Origin: Burkholderia territorii
GTDB lineage: Bacteria; Pseudomonadota; Gammaproteobacteria; Burkholderiales; Burkholderiaceae
Direction of reading: 5' to 3'
Length of the DNA stretch: 64,000 bases
Assembly (NCBI RefSeq): GCF_902833055.1
Contig: NZ_CADFEJ010000010.1
Span: forward strand, 1 to 64,000
The notes beneath the pieces are model-generated. The model worked only from the letters and a program-made list of their open reading frames with translations, ran no database searches and was not told the origin of the DNA. Position 1 is the stretch's first letter, and each line of letters opens with the position of its first letter. Positions 53,418 to 61,937 of the stretch are shown piece by piece. The position numbers and the translations under genes were made by a program.

Positions 53418-54520
53418 GCCGCGTACCCCGCATCGAGCAGCGCGCGCATCGCGTCGCGCGACAGCGCGGCGAGGCCGAGCCCGTCGAGCGTTCGCCCTTC
53501 CGCGTACAGGTCGCGCGCGGTCACCGCCGACGCGATGCTCAGTAGCCCCTGCGCGACAGGTGTCGGCACGCTCGCCCAACGCCCGCACGACACGATGAAC
53601 GACAGCCCGAGCCGGGTGTCCTCGAGCATGTAGCGATGCGTGCGCAAATCGATCTTCTCGCGCCAGTCGCCGCTGTCGGTCAGCTTGCCATGCGCACCGC
53701 GCCCGTACATCCATTCGTCGCCGTCGCTCGCATAGTGGTCCGCGAGCGGGAAATGCGGCGCGCGGTACCCGAGCGCTTCGCGTATCGCGATGCGCTCGGC
53801 GTCGAGCGCGTTCGTCACGCGACGGATCGATGGTTGCGTACCTTCGTTGTGGATGTCCCACGCTTCGAAGTATTCGAGCGGCCCGGCGTTCATCAGGATC
53901 AACGGCGGATGGATCACCGGGCCCGCATTCATCAGCGCGCCGGACAGCGCATCCTCGACCGGCTCGACCGACGGATAACCGGCACGCAGCACGTCGAATG
54001 CCCACCCTGCCGCGTTGGCCGGAAACACGCCGGTCGGCAGGCGCGTCGCATACGCGCTGATCACGACGTCGTCGATGCCGTGCTTACGCACCAGGTACGG
54101 CAGCGTGCCCGTCTCCGCGTACGCGACGCGCGCGCGATTGCCGGCCTCGGCCGCCGCGCGCGCGAACACGAAGCTGCCGAACGTGCCGGGAGGCAGGAAC
54201 ACGACCTGGCCGTCGGCAAGCAGCGGCGCGACCTGCGCGGCGAGCGTGTCGTGCGACACGGCCGGCAGCGGCACCACGACGAGCCGCGCGCCGCGCAGCG
54301 CGGCCGCGAGATCATCGGTCAGGCGGATTGCGCCGGGTGCATCGCCGAGCGGCACGGTTCGCTTGCCCCGGTAGTCGGTCACGTGCAACGCGCCGAGTTC
54401 GCGCAACCGCGCATGCGGTTCGCGGTCGCGCCGCCACCACGTCACGTCGTGGCCCTTTTCGAACAGATCGATCGCCGCCGCATGGCAGCCGTGGCCGCCA
54501 CCCAGTACACATACCTTCAT
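53414..54520 (-). CDS. Octopine/nopaline dehydrogenase family NAD(P) oxidoreductase
   Basis: 368 residues. GGGAGAC lies before the ATG. Rossmann motif LGGGHGCHAAAIDL (7-20, GxGxxxxA), then VVVPLPAVSHDTLAAQVAPLL and the PF02317-type C-terminal domain with AGPVIHPPLILMNAGPLEYF, where His of NAGPVIHPP is the catalytic residue of opine dehydrogenases. Members reductively condense amino acids with keto acids, or oxidise opines. Translationally coupled to the hydroxyacyl-CoA-type dehydrogenase; divergent from the AraC-LysR pair. An opine-like or betaine-type substrate is inferred. Confidence 0.88.
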   Translation of the reverse strand: MKVCVLGGGHGCHAAAIDLFEKGHDVTWWRRDREPHARLRELGALHVTDYRGKRTVPLGDAPGAIRLTDDLAAALRGARLVVVPLPAVSHDTLAAQVAPLLADGQVVFLPPGTFGSFVFARAAAEAGNRARVAYAETGTLPYLVRKHGIDDVVISAYATRLPTGVFPANAAGWAFDVLRAGYPSVEPVEDALSGALMNAGPVIHPPLILMNAGPLEYFEAWDIHNEGTQPSIRRVTNALDAERIAIREALGYRAPHFPLADHYASDGDEWMYGRGAHGKLTDSGDWREKIDLRTHRYMLEDTRLGLSFIVSCGRWASVPTPVAQGLLSIASAVTARDLYAEGRTLDGLGLAALSRDAMRALLDAGYAA

Positions 54521-54586
54521 CGTTGTCTCCCGGTGAGTGAATGGCTTCGAGCGTACGCGGCAGCCGGCACCGCGTCGCTTCAAAAC

Positions 54587-54614
54587 GCGCAACGGCACGA
54601 CGGTTTGCGCAACG
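54587..54614. promoter_or_regulatory. Phased direct repeat GCGCAACG-N12-GCGCAACG, likely AraC binding sites
   Basis: Two identical 8-base copies at 54587-54594 and 54607-54614, 20 bases apart (about two helical turns). They lie in the 149-base gap between the divergent opine-type dehydrogenase (54520) and the AraC gene (54670). Direct half-sites at this spacing are the normal mode for AraC dimers. Confidence 0.5.
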
Positions 54615-54669
54615 CAATCGCGGCAACACGCAGCGAGCCGCGCCAACGCACCCGACACGAGGCTCCCAT

Positions 54670-55662
54670 ATGGATATCGCCCTCTCACGACATGCGCCGA
54701 ACCGGCTCGACACGCTGCATGCGCCTGACGAAGTCGAACGCGCGGTCGCGCACCGGCTCGGGGCGCACCGGATGGCCGCGCACGGCTGCGCTCCGTTCCA
54801 TGCAGAGTTGTACGAGGTGCCGCTGCACCATGGCACGCTGCTCGAGCTCTGTTACGGCCGCGAAACGCGCATCGACTTCGGCGACGACACCGATCACTTC
54901 CTGTTCCGGCTGACGCTGGCCGGTGCGTGCGAGTTGCAGTCAGGGCGGACGGTGGCGCGCGCCGCGCCGGGCGAGCTCACGGTATCGTCGCCTGCGCTCG
55001 CGAGCCGCCTGATCACGAGCCCCGATTGCCGCAACCTGGTGCTGCGACTCGAACGCGGCGCGCTCGAACGCAAGCTGCAGGACATGTTGCAGATGACGCT
55101 GACGCGACCGCTGCAATTCGATCTCGCGGCCGGTGGAAAGGGCAACGGCAAAAGCAATGGCGTCGGCGCGGCGGCCGTGCTGCCGACTTTCGAATACCTG
55201 TGCCGCATCGGCCCGCAGCCGGGTAGCGGCACGGCGGCCACGACGTTCGTCGCCGATCTCACCGCCGCGCTGATGTCGCTGCTGCTCGCACACCTGCCGC
55301 ATTCGTACAGCGACGCGCTCGCGCGCGGCACGCCGCCGCTGCCCGCGCACGTGCGTCGCGCGTGCGAACACGTCGATGCGCATCTGGGCGAGCCGCTCCC
55401 GCTCGCGACGCTGGCGGCCGTCGCGGGCGTCGCGCCGCGCACGCTGCAGCATGCGTTCCGCGCATTCCTCGATACCACGCCGGCCGCCCACGTGCGCGAT
55501 CGCCGGCTGGCCGCGGTGCATGCGGCTCTGCAACGCGGCGACGCGCGCAGCGTGACCGACGTGCTGATCGCGCACGGCATCCACGGCTTCGGCCATTTCG
55601 CGAAGGCATATGCGCGGCGTTACGGCCACGCACCTTCCGTCACCGCGAGGCAAACACGATGA
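54670..55662 (+). CDS. AraC-family transcriptional regulator
   Basis: 330 residues. ATG at 54670 is preferred; the longer frame from 54541 overlaps the promoter. The N-terminal AraC_binding_2-type domain (about 30-180) has DHFLFRLTLAGACELQSG and a Gly/Asn/Lys insertion (AAGGKGNGKSNG). The C-terminal double HTH (about 235-330) has HVDAHLGEPLPLATLAAVAGVAPRTLQHAFRAFLDTTPAAHVRDRRL. Divergent from the coupled dehydrogenases, its likely targets, with phased direct repeats in between. Its stop overlaps the next LysR gene by ATGA. Confidence 0.9.
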   Translation: MDIALSRHAPNRLDTLHAPDEVERAVAHRLGAHRMAAHGCAPFHAELYEVPLHHGTLLELCYGRETRIDFGDDTDHFLFRLTLAGACELQSGRTVARAAPGELTVSSPALASRLITSPDCRNLVLRLERGALERKLQDMLQMTLTRPLQFDLAAGGKGNGKSNGVGAAAVLPTFEYLCRIGPQPGSGTAATTFVADLTAALMSLLLAHLPHSYSDALARGTPPLPAHVRRACEHVDAHLGEPLPLATLAAVAGVAPRTLQHAFRAFLDTTPAAHVRDRRLAAVHAALQRGDARSVTDVLIAHGIHGFGHFAKAYARRYGHAPSVTARQTR

Positions 55663-56690
55663 TGCACTCCGCCCGCGGCCGGCAGCCGGCCCGCTCCGAA
55701 TCCGCATCGCACGACACGGATACGCAAGACGGCCTGCGCGTGCAGGACCTCGACCTGAACCTGTTGAAGACGTTTCGCGCCGTCTACGAAGAACGGCACG
55801 TCGGCCGCGCGGCGTTGCGGCTCGGCGTCACGCAGCCGTCGGTGAGCTATGCGCTCGGCCGGCTGCGGCTGATGTTTCGCGACGCGCTGTTCGTGCGCAC
55901 CGGCAGCGGCGTCGAACCGACGCCGCGTGCGCAGCGGCTCGCGATATCGGTCGACAAGGCGCTCGCGATCCTGCAGCACGTGCTCGACGAAGGCTCGCGC
56001 TTCGCGCCGGACAGCACGCAGCGTGTGTTCCGGCTGCACATGAGCGACTTCGCCGCGAGCGCATTCCTTCCGACGCTGCTCGCGGCATTCGACCGCCGCG
56101 CGCCGGGCGCGGTGATCGAGACGTTGCACGTCGACGAATGCCAGTTGAACGTCGCGCTCGAATCGGGGCGCATCGACTTCGCGCTCGGGCATTTCGCGGA
56201 CGCATCGAGCCACTTCCAGCGCACCGCGCTGCTGCACGAGCGCTGCGTACTCCTGATGCCGCGCCGCACCGCGCAGCACCTCGCGCTCGCCGACGCTTTC
56301 GTGCTCGACGGCGACGCGCCCGACGCACTGCGCTTCGTTGCCGTGACGTCGCATCCGCAATCGATGCAACTGCTCGAGCGGCACGGGCTGATGCCGCGCG
56401 TGCGCGCGGCGCTACCCGACTTCATGGTCGTGCCCGCGCTGCTCGAGCACGGCGATTACGCGCTGATCCTGCCGGAGACGATCGCGATCACGTTTTCCGC
56501 ACGGCAGCCGTGCGTGCTCTATGAGATCGCCGGAGCCGGCGAATGGGCCGTCAATGCGTACTGGCACCGCCGCTTCGATGCGGACCCCGGCCATCGCTGG
56601 CTGCGTGCGCTGCTGCTCGAATTGTTCGATATCGGCCGGCAGGCGCCGTTCGACGCATGGCTCGCACCGCAGCCGCCTGCTTGCGCGTAG
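55659..56690 (+). CDS. LysR-family transcriptional regulator, coupled to AraC gene
   Basis: 343 residues; the first ATG (55659) overlaps the AraC stop, and a second ATG follows immediately. HTH at about 30-88: LDLNLLKTFRAVYEERHVGR and VTQPSVSYALGRLRLMFRDALFVR, the NodD/NahR/LinR-like subgroup that usually activates aromatic catabolism. The effector domain from about 115 has FRLHMSDFAASAFLPTLLAAF. It may control the porin and MFS genes downstream. Two regulators made from one coupled mRNA is unusual. Confidence 0.9.
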   Translation: MMHSARGRQPARSESASHDTDTQDGLRVQDLDLNLLKTFRAVYEERHVGRAALRLGVTQPSVSYALGRLRLMFRDALFVRTGSGVEPTPRAQRLAISVDKALAILQHVLDEGSRFAPDSTQRVFRLHMSDFAASAFLPTLLAAFDRRAPGAVIETLHVDECQLNVALESGRIDFALGHFADASSHFQRTALLHERCVLLMPRRTAQHLALADAFVLDGDAPDALRFVAVTSHPQSMQLLERHGLMPRVRAALPDFMVVPALLEHGDYALILPETIAITFSARQPCVLYEIAGAGEWAVNAYWHRRFDADPGHRWLRALLLELFDIGRQAPFDAWLAPQPPACA

Positions 56691-56734
56691 CGGCGCGAGC
56701 AGGATCGCGCACCGGTGCAGGTCGCACGCAACGG

Positions 56735-57865
56735 TCAAAACGACGTGAGAATCCCGGCGACGATCGAGCTGGCGGTCGCGCCCGGCTTCGCGACCGCGAC
56801 GCCGCCGCCCGCCGCGCCGTTCACGACGAAGCGCGCGTGCGCGCCGTTGCGCACCATCGCGGCCCCCGTATACAGCACGGTGCGCTTCGACAGCGGATAG
56901 TCGAACCGGATGCCGTACGAATTCGCATTGCCGTCGCTGTCGGCAACTTTCCGGTAATGACCGACGCTCAGCAGCAGCGACGCGCGTCCGATCGGCACCG
57001 TCGCACTGAGTTCCATCGTGTCGCTGTGCGGATACGCGCTCTGGCTGTCGATCGCGGCCGCGACGTCGGGGCCGCCACGATGCCGCAGGTACAGCGCGGC
57101 GACCTTCACGACGTTGAAGTCGTACGAGATCGCACCGAGCGTGTAGTTGCCGTTCGCGGCCGTGCTGGCAGGGCCGAGCGTCGGCGCGGCTGCCGGGCTG
57201 AACTTCTGCTGCATGTAATCGGCGTCGATCGACAACCCGCCGCGCACGTAGTTGACGCCGACGCCATACGTATCGCCGAGCGTCGCCGGCTGGCCGGCCG
57301 CACCGTTGGTGCCGCGCGCGGCCATCGCGCGCAGCATGAAGCCCGCGTAACGTGGCGACGTGTAGCGCATCGAGTTGCGCACGCGCAGGAATGCGGGGCC
57401 GACGAAGTTGTTCGTCGCGTTGCCCCATGCAAGACCTGCGCCGAGGCCCGGCAGGCTGTATGTGACGAGCGTCGTGTGCAGGATCGTGTAGAGCTCGCCG
57501 AACTGCACGCCGCCGAAGGGACCGGTGATGCCGACCCAGGCCTCGCGGCCGAACAGTGCGCTGCTGTTCGACAGCGCGCCGCTCGCCGCGTTGAAGCCGT
57601 CCTCGAGCTTGAAGATCGTCGCGTAGCCGCCGCCGAGATCCTCGACGCCTTTCAGCCCCCATTGCGATGCCCACAGGTTGCCGCTGCCCATGCGCGTCAC
57701 ATGGTTCGGCCCGGCGTTCGCGTATTCGATGGCGGTATCGACGCGGCCGTAGAGCGTCACGTTCGATTGCGCGGCCGCCGGCAACGTTGCACACGCCAGA
57801 AGCGCGGCAACCAGCCGCGCAAGCGGCACGGCAAGCCGGTCGGCCGGCCCGTTCGGATGGTTCAT
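56735..57865 (-). CDS. Gram-negative general porin (Burkholderia type)
   Basis: 376 residues. Signal peptide with an extended n-region (MNHPNGPADRLAVPLARLVA) and cleavage at ...PAAA/QSNVTLYGRVD, the canonical start of betaproteobacterial porins. WGLKGVEDLGGGYATIFKLEDGFN and GREAWVGITGPFGGVQFG mark the first strands and loop L3. It ends in Phe (GILTSF), the BAM recognition residue. Forms a trimeric outer-membrane channel. Divergent from an MFS carrier and next to aromatic-type regulators, so it may be dedicated to the same substrate. Confidence 0.93.
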   Translation of the reverse strand: MNHPNGPADRLAVPLARLVAALLACATLPAAAQSNVTLYGRVDTAIEYANAGPNHVTRMGSGNLWASQWGLKGVEDLGGGYATIFKLEDGFNAASGALSNSSALFGREAWVGITGPFGGVQFGELYTILHTTLVTYSLPGLGAGLAWGNATNNFVGPAFLRVRNSMRYTSPRYAGFMLRAMAARGTNGAAGQPATLGDTYGVGVNYVRGGLSIDADYMQQKFSPAAAPTLGPASTAANGNYTLGAISYDFNVVKVAALYLRHRGGPDVAAAIDSQSAYPHSDTMELSATVPIGRASLLLSVGHYRKVADSDGNANSYGIRFDYPLSKRTVLYTGAAMVRNGAHARFVVNGAAGGGVAVAKPGATASSIVAGILTSF

Positions 57866-58275
57866 CTTGGTCGTCCAGTAGAAATTGCGGCGCCCGTCGG
57901 CGTCGCGCCGCTCGTTGTGAAGCGCATTCGCGTTTCGGCGCGAACACTGCCGATCAAAACCGGGCCGAGTCTAGGAACGACAATTTCGGACGTCGACGCA
58001 ATCCGCTCTATAACGCTTATAGACGTGCCACATGATGCGCGCGTGCCGCGCCGCACGTGCGCCGCGCGGCGGCCGGCGCGCACGGCCTCGGTGTTTTCTT
58101 TATCCGGGTCGGTAAATGTCCGTGTGGCGCCGCTGTCACTCCGGCTATGGCGGCCGAATTTGGCCGACTACGCTGCGTCTCCGATCGTGTCATCCGCACG
58201 CATTCGCGCCGCGACGGCGCCCGGCCTGCCACGCCGGCACCGCGCTTTCCCACCGCCCGCTCCAGGAGAATCCGC
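57866..58275. other. 410-base divergent promoter region of porin and MFS genes
   Basis: The left half is AT-richer and holds the palindrome at 58007-58023. The right half contains a GC-rich dyad near 58050-58080 (GCGCGCCGCGCGG... pairing with itself). The MFS gene has the ribosome site AGGAGAA at 58264-58270. No gene found. Confidence 0.5.
58007..58023. promoter_or_regulatory. Predicted LysR-type operator TCTATAA-CGC-TTATAGA
   Basis: Perfect 7-base AT-rich arms with a 3-base spacer, about 142 bases from the porin start and 253 from the MFS start. The T-N11-A form inside it matches LysR binding sites, and three LysR genes lie within 5 kb (55659, 60934, 61938). Confidence 0.6.
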
Positions 58276-59673
58276 ATGTCCGCACCCACGGCCCGCGCTG
58301 CCGACGGCAAGCGCTATACGTACGAATGGTATGTCGTCGTCATCTGCATGCTCGCGTATGTGTTTTCGTTCGTCGATCGCCAGGTGCTCGTCCTGATGAT
58401 CGAACCGATCAAGCGCGACCTGCACCTGACCGACACGCAGTTCAGCCTGCTCAACGGCTTCGCGTTCTCGCTCTTCTACGCCGTGATGGGGCTGCCCGTC
58501 GCGTATCTCGCCGACCGCTACGCACGCCCGCGCATCATCTCGCTCGGCATCGCGCTGTGGAGCGTCGCGACCGCCGCTTGCGGGCTCAGCCAGCAGTTCG
58601 TGCAGATGTTCATCGCGCGCATGGGCGTCGGCGTCGGTGAAGCTGCGCTGTCGCCCGGTGCGTATTCGATGCTCGCCGACTACTTTCCGAAGGAAAAGCT
58701 CGGCCGCGCGATCGCCGTGTATTCGCTCGGCTCGTTCATCGGCGGCGGCGGCGCGTTCCTGATCGGCGGTTACGTGATCGCGCTGCTCAAGCATGCGAGC
58801 GCGTTCACGCTGCCGGTCGTCGGCCAGGTGCACGCGTGGCAGGTCACGTTCCTGATCGTCGGGCTGCCGGGGATTCTCGTCGCGCTGCTGTTCGCCGCGA
58901 CCGTGCGCGATCCGCAGCGCAAGGGCCTCGCGCAGGATCGCTCGGGCGCCGTACGGCGCGTGTCGATGCGCGATTCGCTGCGCTTCGTCGGCACGCATCG
59001 CGCAACCTTCGCGTGCCACTACCTGGGCTTCTCGTTCTACGCGATGTCGCTGTACTGCCTGTTGAGCTGGACGCCCGCGTTCTATATCCGTCGATTCGGG
59101 ATGACGGCCGTCGAGGCCGGCTACACGCTCGGCATCGTGCTGCTCGTCGCGAATACGGCCGGCGTGTTCTGCGGCGGCTGGCTCAACGACTGGCTGCTGC
59201 GCCGCGGCCGCAGCGACGCGCCGATGCGCGCCGGCGCGATCGGCGCCGCATGCATGGTGATTCCCGCGACACTGTTCACGCAGCTCGACAGCCTGCCCGC
59301 GTCGCTTTCGATGCTGGTCGTCGCAATGTTCTTCGCGTCGTTCCCGATGCCGACGTCGACGGCCGCGATGCAGACGCTCGCGCCGAACCAGATGCGCGCG
59401 CAGATCTCCGCGCTGTTCCTGCTCGTGTCGAATCTGATCGCGCTCGGGATCGGCACGACGGTCGTCGCGCTATTCACGGATCGCGTGTTCGGCTCGCCGG
59501 CGGCGGTCGGTCATTCGATGTCGATCGTCAACGTGGCGGCGGCCACGCTGGCCGCGTTGTTGCTGGCTGCCGGCTGCCGCCACTATCGCCGCAGCCTCGA
59601 TCGCGAGCGTGGCCACGCACCGGCTGCGGCGCCGCACGCGGCCACGGCGGCCGATGCAATCGCCGCGCGCTGA
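58276..59673 (+). CDS. MFS transporter (spinster-like subgroup)
   Basis: 465 residues, 12 TM segments, with AGGAGAA 5 bases before the ATG. Features: AYVFSFVDRQVLVLMIEPIKRDLHLTD in TM1, VMGLPVAYLADRYARPRIISLG between TM2 and TM3, ARMGVGVGEAALSPGAYSMLADYFPKEKLGRA in TM4-TM5, the pattern of spinster-like carriers. Probably imports an aromatic or other organic acid, given the porin, LysR genes and vanillate-type reductase around it. Followed by the reductase gene 156 bases later. Confidence 0.9.
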   Translation: MSAPTARAADGKRYTYEWYVVVICMLAYVFSFVDRQVLVLMIEPIKRDLHLTDTQFSLLNGFAFSLFYAVMGLPVAYLADRYARPRIISLGIALWSVATAACGLSQQFVQMFIARMGVGVGEAALSPGAYSMLADYFPKEKLGRAIAVYSLGSFIGGGGAFLIGGYVIALLKHASAFTLPVVGQVHAWQVTFLIVGLPGILVALLFAATVRDPQRKGLAQDRSGAVRRVSMRDSLRFVGTHRATFACHYLGFSFYAMSLYCLLSWTPAFYIRRFGMTAVEAGYTLGIVLLVANTAGVFCGGWLNDWLLRRGRSDAPMRAGAIGAACMVIPATLFTQLDSLPASLSMLVVAMFFASFPMPTSTAAMQTLAPNQMRAQISALFLLVSNLIALGIGTTVVALFTDRVFGSPAAVGHSMSIVNVAAATLAALLLAAGCRHYRRSLDRERGHAPAAAPHAATAADAIAAR

Positions 59674-59724
59674 GCACCGGACACAATCAGCCGCACACCT
59701 TCATCCATGCCATTGATGCAATCG

Positions 59725-59739
59725 TCGATTTTTAATCGA
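59725..59739. promoter_or_regulatory. Inverted repeat TCGATT-TTT-AATCGA upstream of the reductase gene
   Basis: In an AT-rich island between the MFS stop (59673) and the reductase start (59830). It is too short to be a stable terminator, but it is followed by TTGATTTATGCGATG-like AT-rich DNA, so an operator/promoter for the reductase is more likely. Confidence 0.4.
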
Positions 59740-59829
59740 TTTGATTTATGCGATGCACGTCCCTATTCTCGGTTGCATGACGGCGCGGCAATCGCCGCGC
59801 CGGTTTCCTCCTACCCCACGGAACATTCC

Positions 59830-60816
59830 ATGCAAGCGAACCGTCATCAGGTCCGGGTCGACGCGCTGATCGATGCGGCGCTGGACATCCGCTGTTTCCG
59901 GGTCTCGCGCGTCGACGGCCAGCCGTTCGACGCGTACGAGCCGGGCGCCCATATCGACGTGACCGCGCCGTCCGGCGTCACGCGGCAATACTCGCTGTGC
60001 GGGCGCCCCGACGAGCGCGGCAGCTATCTGTTCGCGGTGAAGAAGGAAGCGCGCTCGCGCGGCGGCTCGCGATCGCTGCACGACGACGTGCGCGTCGGCG
60101 CCGAGTTGTCGATCGGCGCGCCGCGCAATCTGTTTCGTCTGACGGATAACGCGAGCGAGCACGTCCTGATTGCGGCCGGAATCGGCATCACGCCGCTGCT
60201 GTCGATGGCCTACGCGCTCGCGCAGCGCGGTGCGCGTTACCGGTTGCACTACTTCGCGCGCAGTCGCGAGCATGCTGCATTCGTCGACGAACTGTCGGCC
60301 GACCCGTTCGCGTCGCACGCAAGGTTCCATTACGGGATCGAGCCCGTCGCGCTGGCGGCCGAACTCACACGTTGCGTCGAATCGATCGACTCGAACGCGC
60401 ATGTCTATACGTGCGGCCCCGGGCCGTTCATGGACGCAGTGGTCAAGGCCGCGGCCACGCGAATTCCGGAAGACGCGATTCATCTCGAACGCTTCGCGGC
60501 GGAACCTGCAGCGGCCGATACCGCCGCGGACGCCGCGACGGCTCCGACCGACGGCTTCGAAGTGCGGCTGCAACGCAGCGGCCGGTCAGTGCGCATCGCG
60601 CCCGATACGTCGATCGTCGACGCACTCGCGGCGATCGGCATCGATGTCGATACGTCGTGCGGCGAAGGCGTATGCGGCACCTGCATGGTGCCCGTGCTCG
60701 ACGGCGAACCCGATCATCGCGATCACTGCCTCAGCAAGGCCGAGCGCGCGAGCAACACGGTGATCTGCTGCTGCGTGTCGCGTGCGCGCTCGGCGGTGCT
60801 CGTGCTCGATCTCTGA
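59830..60816 (+). CDS. PDR/VanB-family oxidoreductase (FMN/NADH reductase with 2Fe-2S)
   Basis: 328 residues. FMN-binding barrel with RQYSLCGRPDE, NADH domain with HVLIAAGIGITPLLSMAYAL and YTCGPGPFMDAV, and a C-terminal plant-type ferredoxin with DTSCGEGVCGTCMV and a later CCCVS cysteine cluster. This is the reductase component of two-protein Rieske oxygenases such as vanillate O-demethylase and phthalate dioxygenase. The oxygenase component is not in the window; it must be encoded elsewhere or beyond the right edge. Convergent with the LysR gene at 60934. Confidence 0.92.
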   Translation: MQANRHQVRVDALIDAALDIRCFRVSRVDGQPFDAYEPGAHIDVTAPSGVTRQYSLCGRPDERGSYLFAVKKEARSRGGSRSLHDDVRVGAELSIGAPRNLFRLTDNASEHVLIAAGIGITPLLSMAYALAQRGARYRLHYFARSREHAAFVDELSADPFASHARFHYGIEPVALAAELTRCVESIDSNAHVYTCGPGPFMDAVVKAAATRIPEDAIHLERFAAEPAAADTAADAATAPTDGFEVRLQRSGRSVRIAPDTSIVDALAAIGIDVDTSCGEGVCGTCMVPVLDGEPDHRDHCLSKAERASNTVICCCVSRARSAVLVLDL

Positions 60817-60933
60817 TTCGGCGCGCGCGCGCCGACTTGCCGCCGCGTCGATCCATCGACTGAGCGAGATGACGGTGCGCCGGCGGCGGACACCCGGTCG
60901 TGCCGATGGCGTCACGCACGCGGCGCCCGATCG

Positions 60934-61851
60934 TCAGGCGTCGAAATGCTCGACGATCTCCGCGAGCAACGCGCGCATCCACGCGATCCCCTCGTCCTCG
61001 TGGAAATGCTCGTGCCAGTGCATCGTGACCGGCGCGGGCGGCAGTGTCACCGGCAGTTCGTACAGCCGGAACGCATTGTCGCGGTTCAGGATCCGCGCGA
61101 GCCGCTTCGGCAGCGTCGCGTACAGATCGGTAACGGAAAGTACGCTCGGCAACGCGACGAAATGCGGCACTTCGAGTGCAATGTTGCGGCCGACGCCCTG
61201 CGCCCGCAGCGCATCGTCGAGCGCGTGGTGGCTGTGTTCGACCGACTTCACGTTGACATGCGCGGCACGCACGAACTGCTCGAGGCCCAGCGCCGCGCCG
61301 GCCGGCAGCCCGCGCCGGCGGCCCGTCATGCACACGTAGGTTTCCTCGAACAGCAGCTGATGCCGTGTACGCGGCATCAGTTCGGGGAGGTTGCCGATTG
61401 CGAAGTCGAGCCGGCTTGCGCGCAGCGCCTCCTCGATCTCCTCCACCGGCAGCGGCTGCACGCTGAGCGTCACGCGCGGCGCGCGCTCGCGCAGCGCCTG
61501 GCAGATCGCGGGCAGGTACGCCATCTCGCCCGCATCCGACAGCGACAGCCGGAACGTGCGTGTGCTCGTCGCAGGGTCGAAGCGCTCGGCGTAGCGCAGC
61601 GCGACGCGCACCATGTCGAGCGCCTTGCCGACGATCCCCGCGAGTTCGAGCGCGACCGGCGTCGGCTGCATCCCCGAACGCGTACGCACGAACAGCGGAT
61701 CGTCGAACAACGTGCGCAGCCGGCCTAATGAATAGCTGACGGCCGGCTGCGACAGCGCGAGCCGTTCGCCGGCCTTCGTCAGGCTGCGCTCTTCGACGAT
61801 CGCCTGAAACACCCGCAGCAGGTTCAGATCGAGATGATCGACCGATGTCAT
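60934..61851 (-). CDS. LysR-family transcriptional regulator
   Basis: 305 residues; start ATG 61851, since upstream frame to 61986 is promoter. HTH: DHLDLNLLRVFQAIVEERSLT and LSQPAVSYSLGRLRTLFDDPLFVR (NahR/LinR-like). The effector domain from about 90 has FRLSLSDAGEMAYLPAICQAL and LDFAIGNLPEL. The C-terminus HWHEHFHEDEGIAWMRALL is similar to that of the next LysR, pointing to duplication. Likely regulator of the flanking aromatic-type genes. Confidence 0.92.
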   Translation of the reverse strand: MTSVDHLDLNLLRVFQAIVEERSLTKAGERLALSQPAVSYSLGRLRTLFDDPLFVRTRSGMQPTPVALELAGIVGKALDMVRVALRYAERFDPATSTRTFRLSLSDAGEMAYLPAICQALRERAPRVTLSVQPLPVEEIEEALRASRLDFAIGNLPELMPRTRHQLLFEETYVCMTGRRRGLPAGAALGLEQFVRAAHVNVKSVEHSHHALDDALRAQGVGRNIALEVPHFVALPSVLSVTDLYATLPKRLARILNRDNAFRLYELPVTLPPAPVTMHWHEHFHEDEGIAWMRALLAEIVEHFDA

Positions 61852-61937
61852 GTACGCCTCCACTATTCGTCGAATTGATGCGTGGACGCATTTTAAATCA
61901 GTGCAGTGGATTTTTACGCGGACTGATGAAACCGTCG

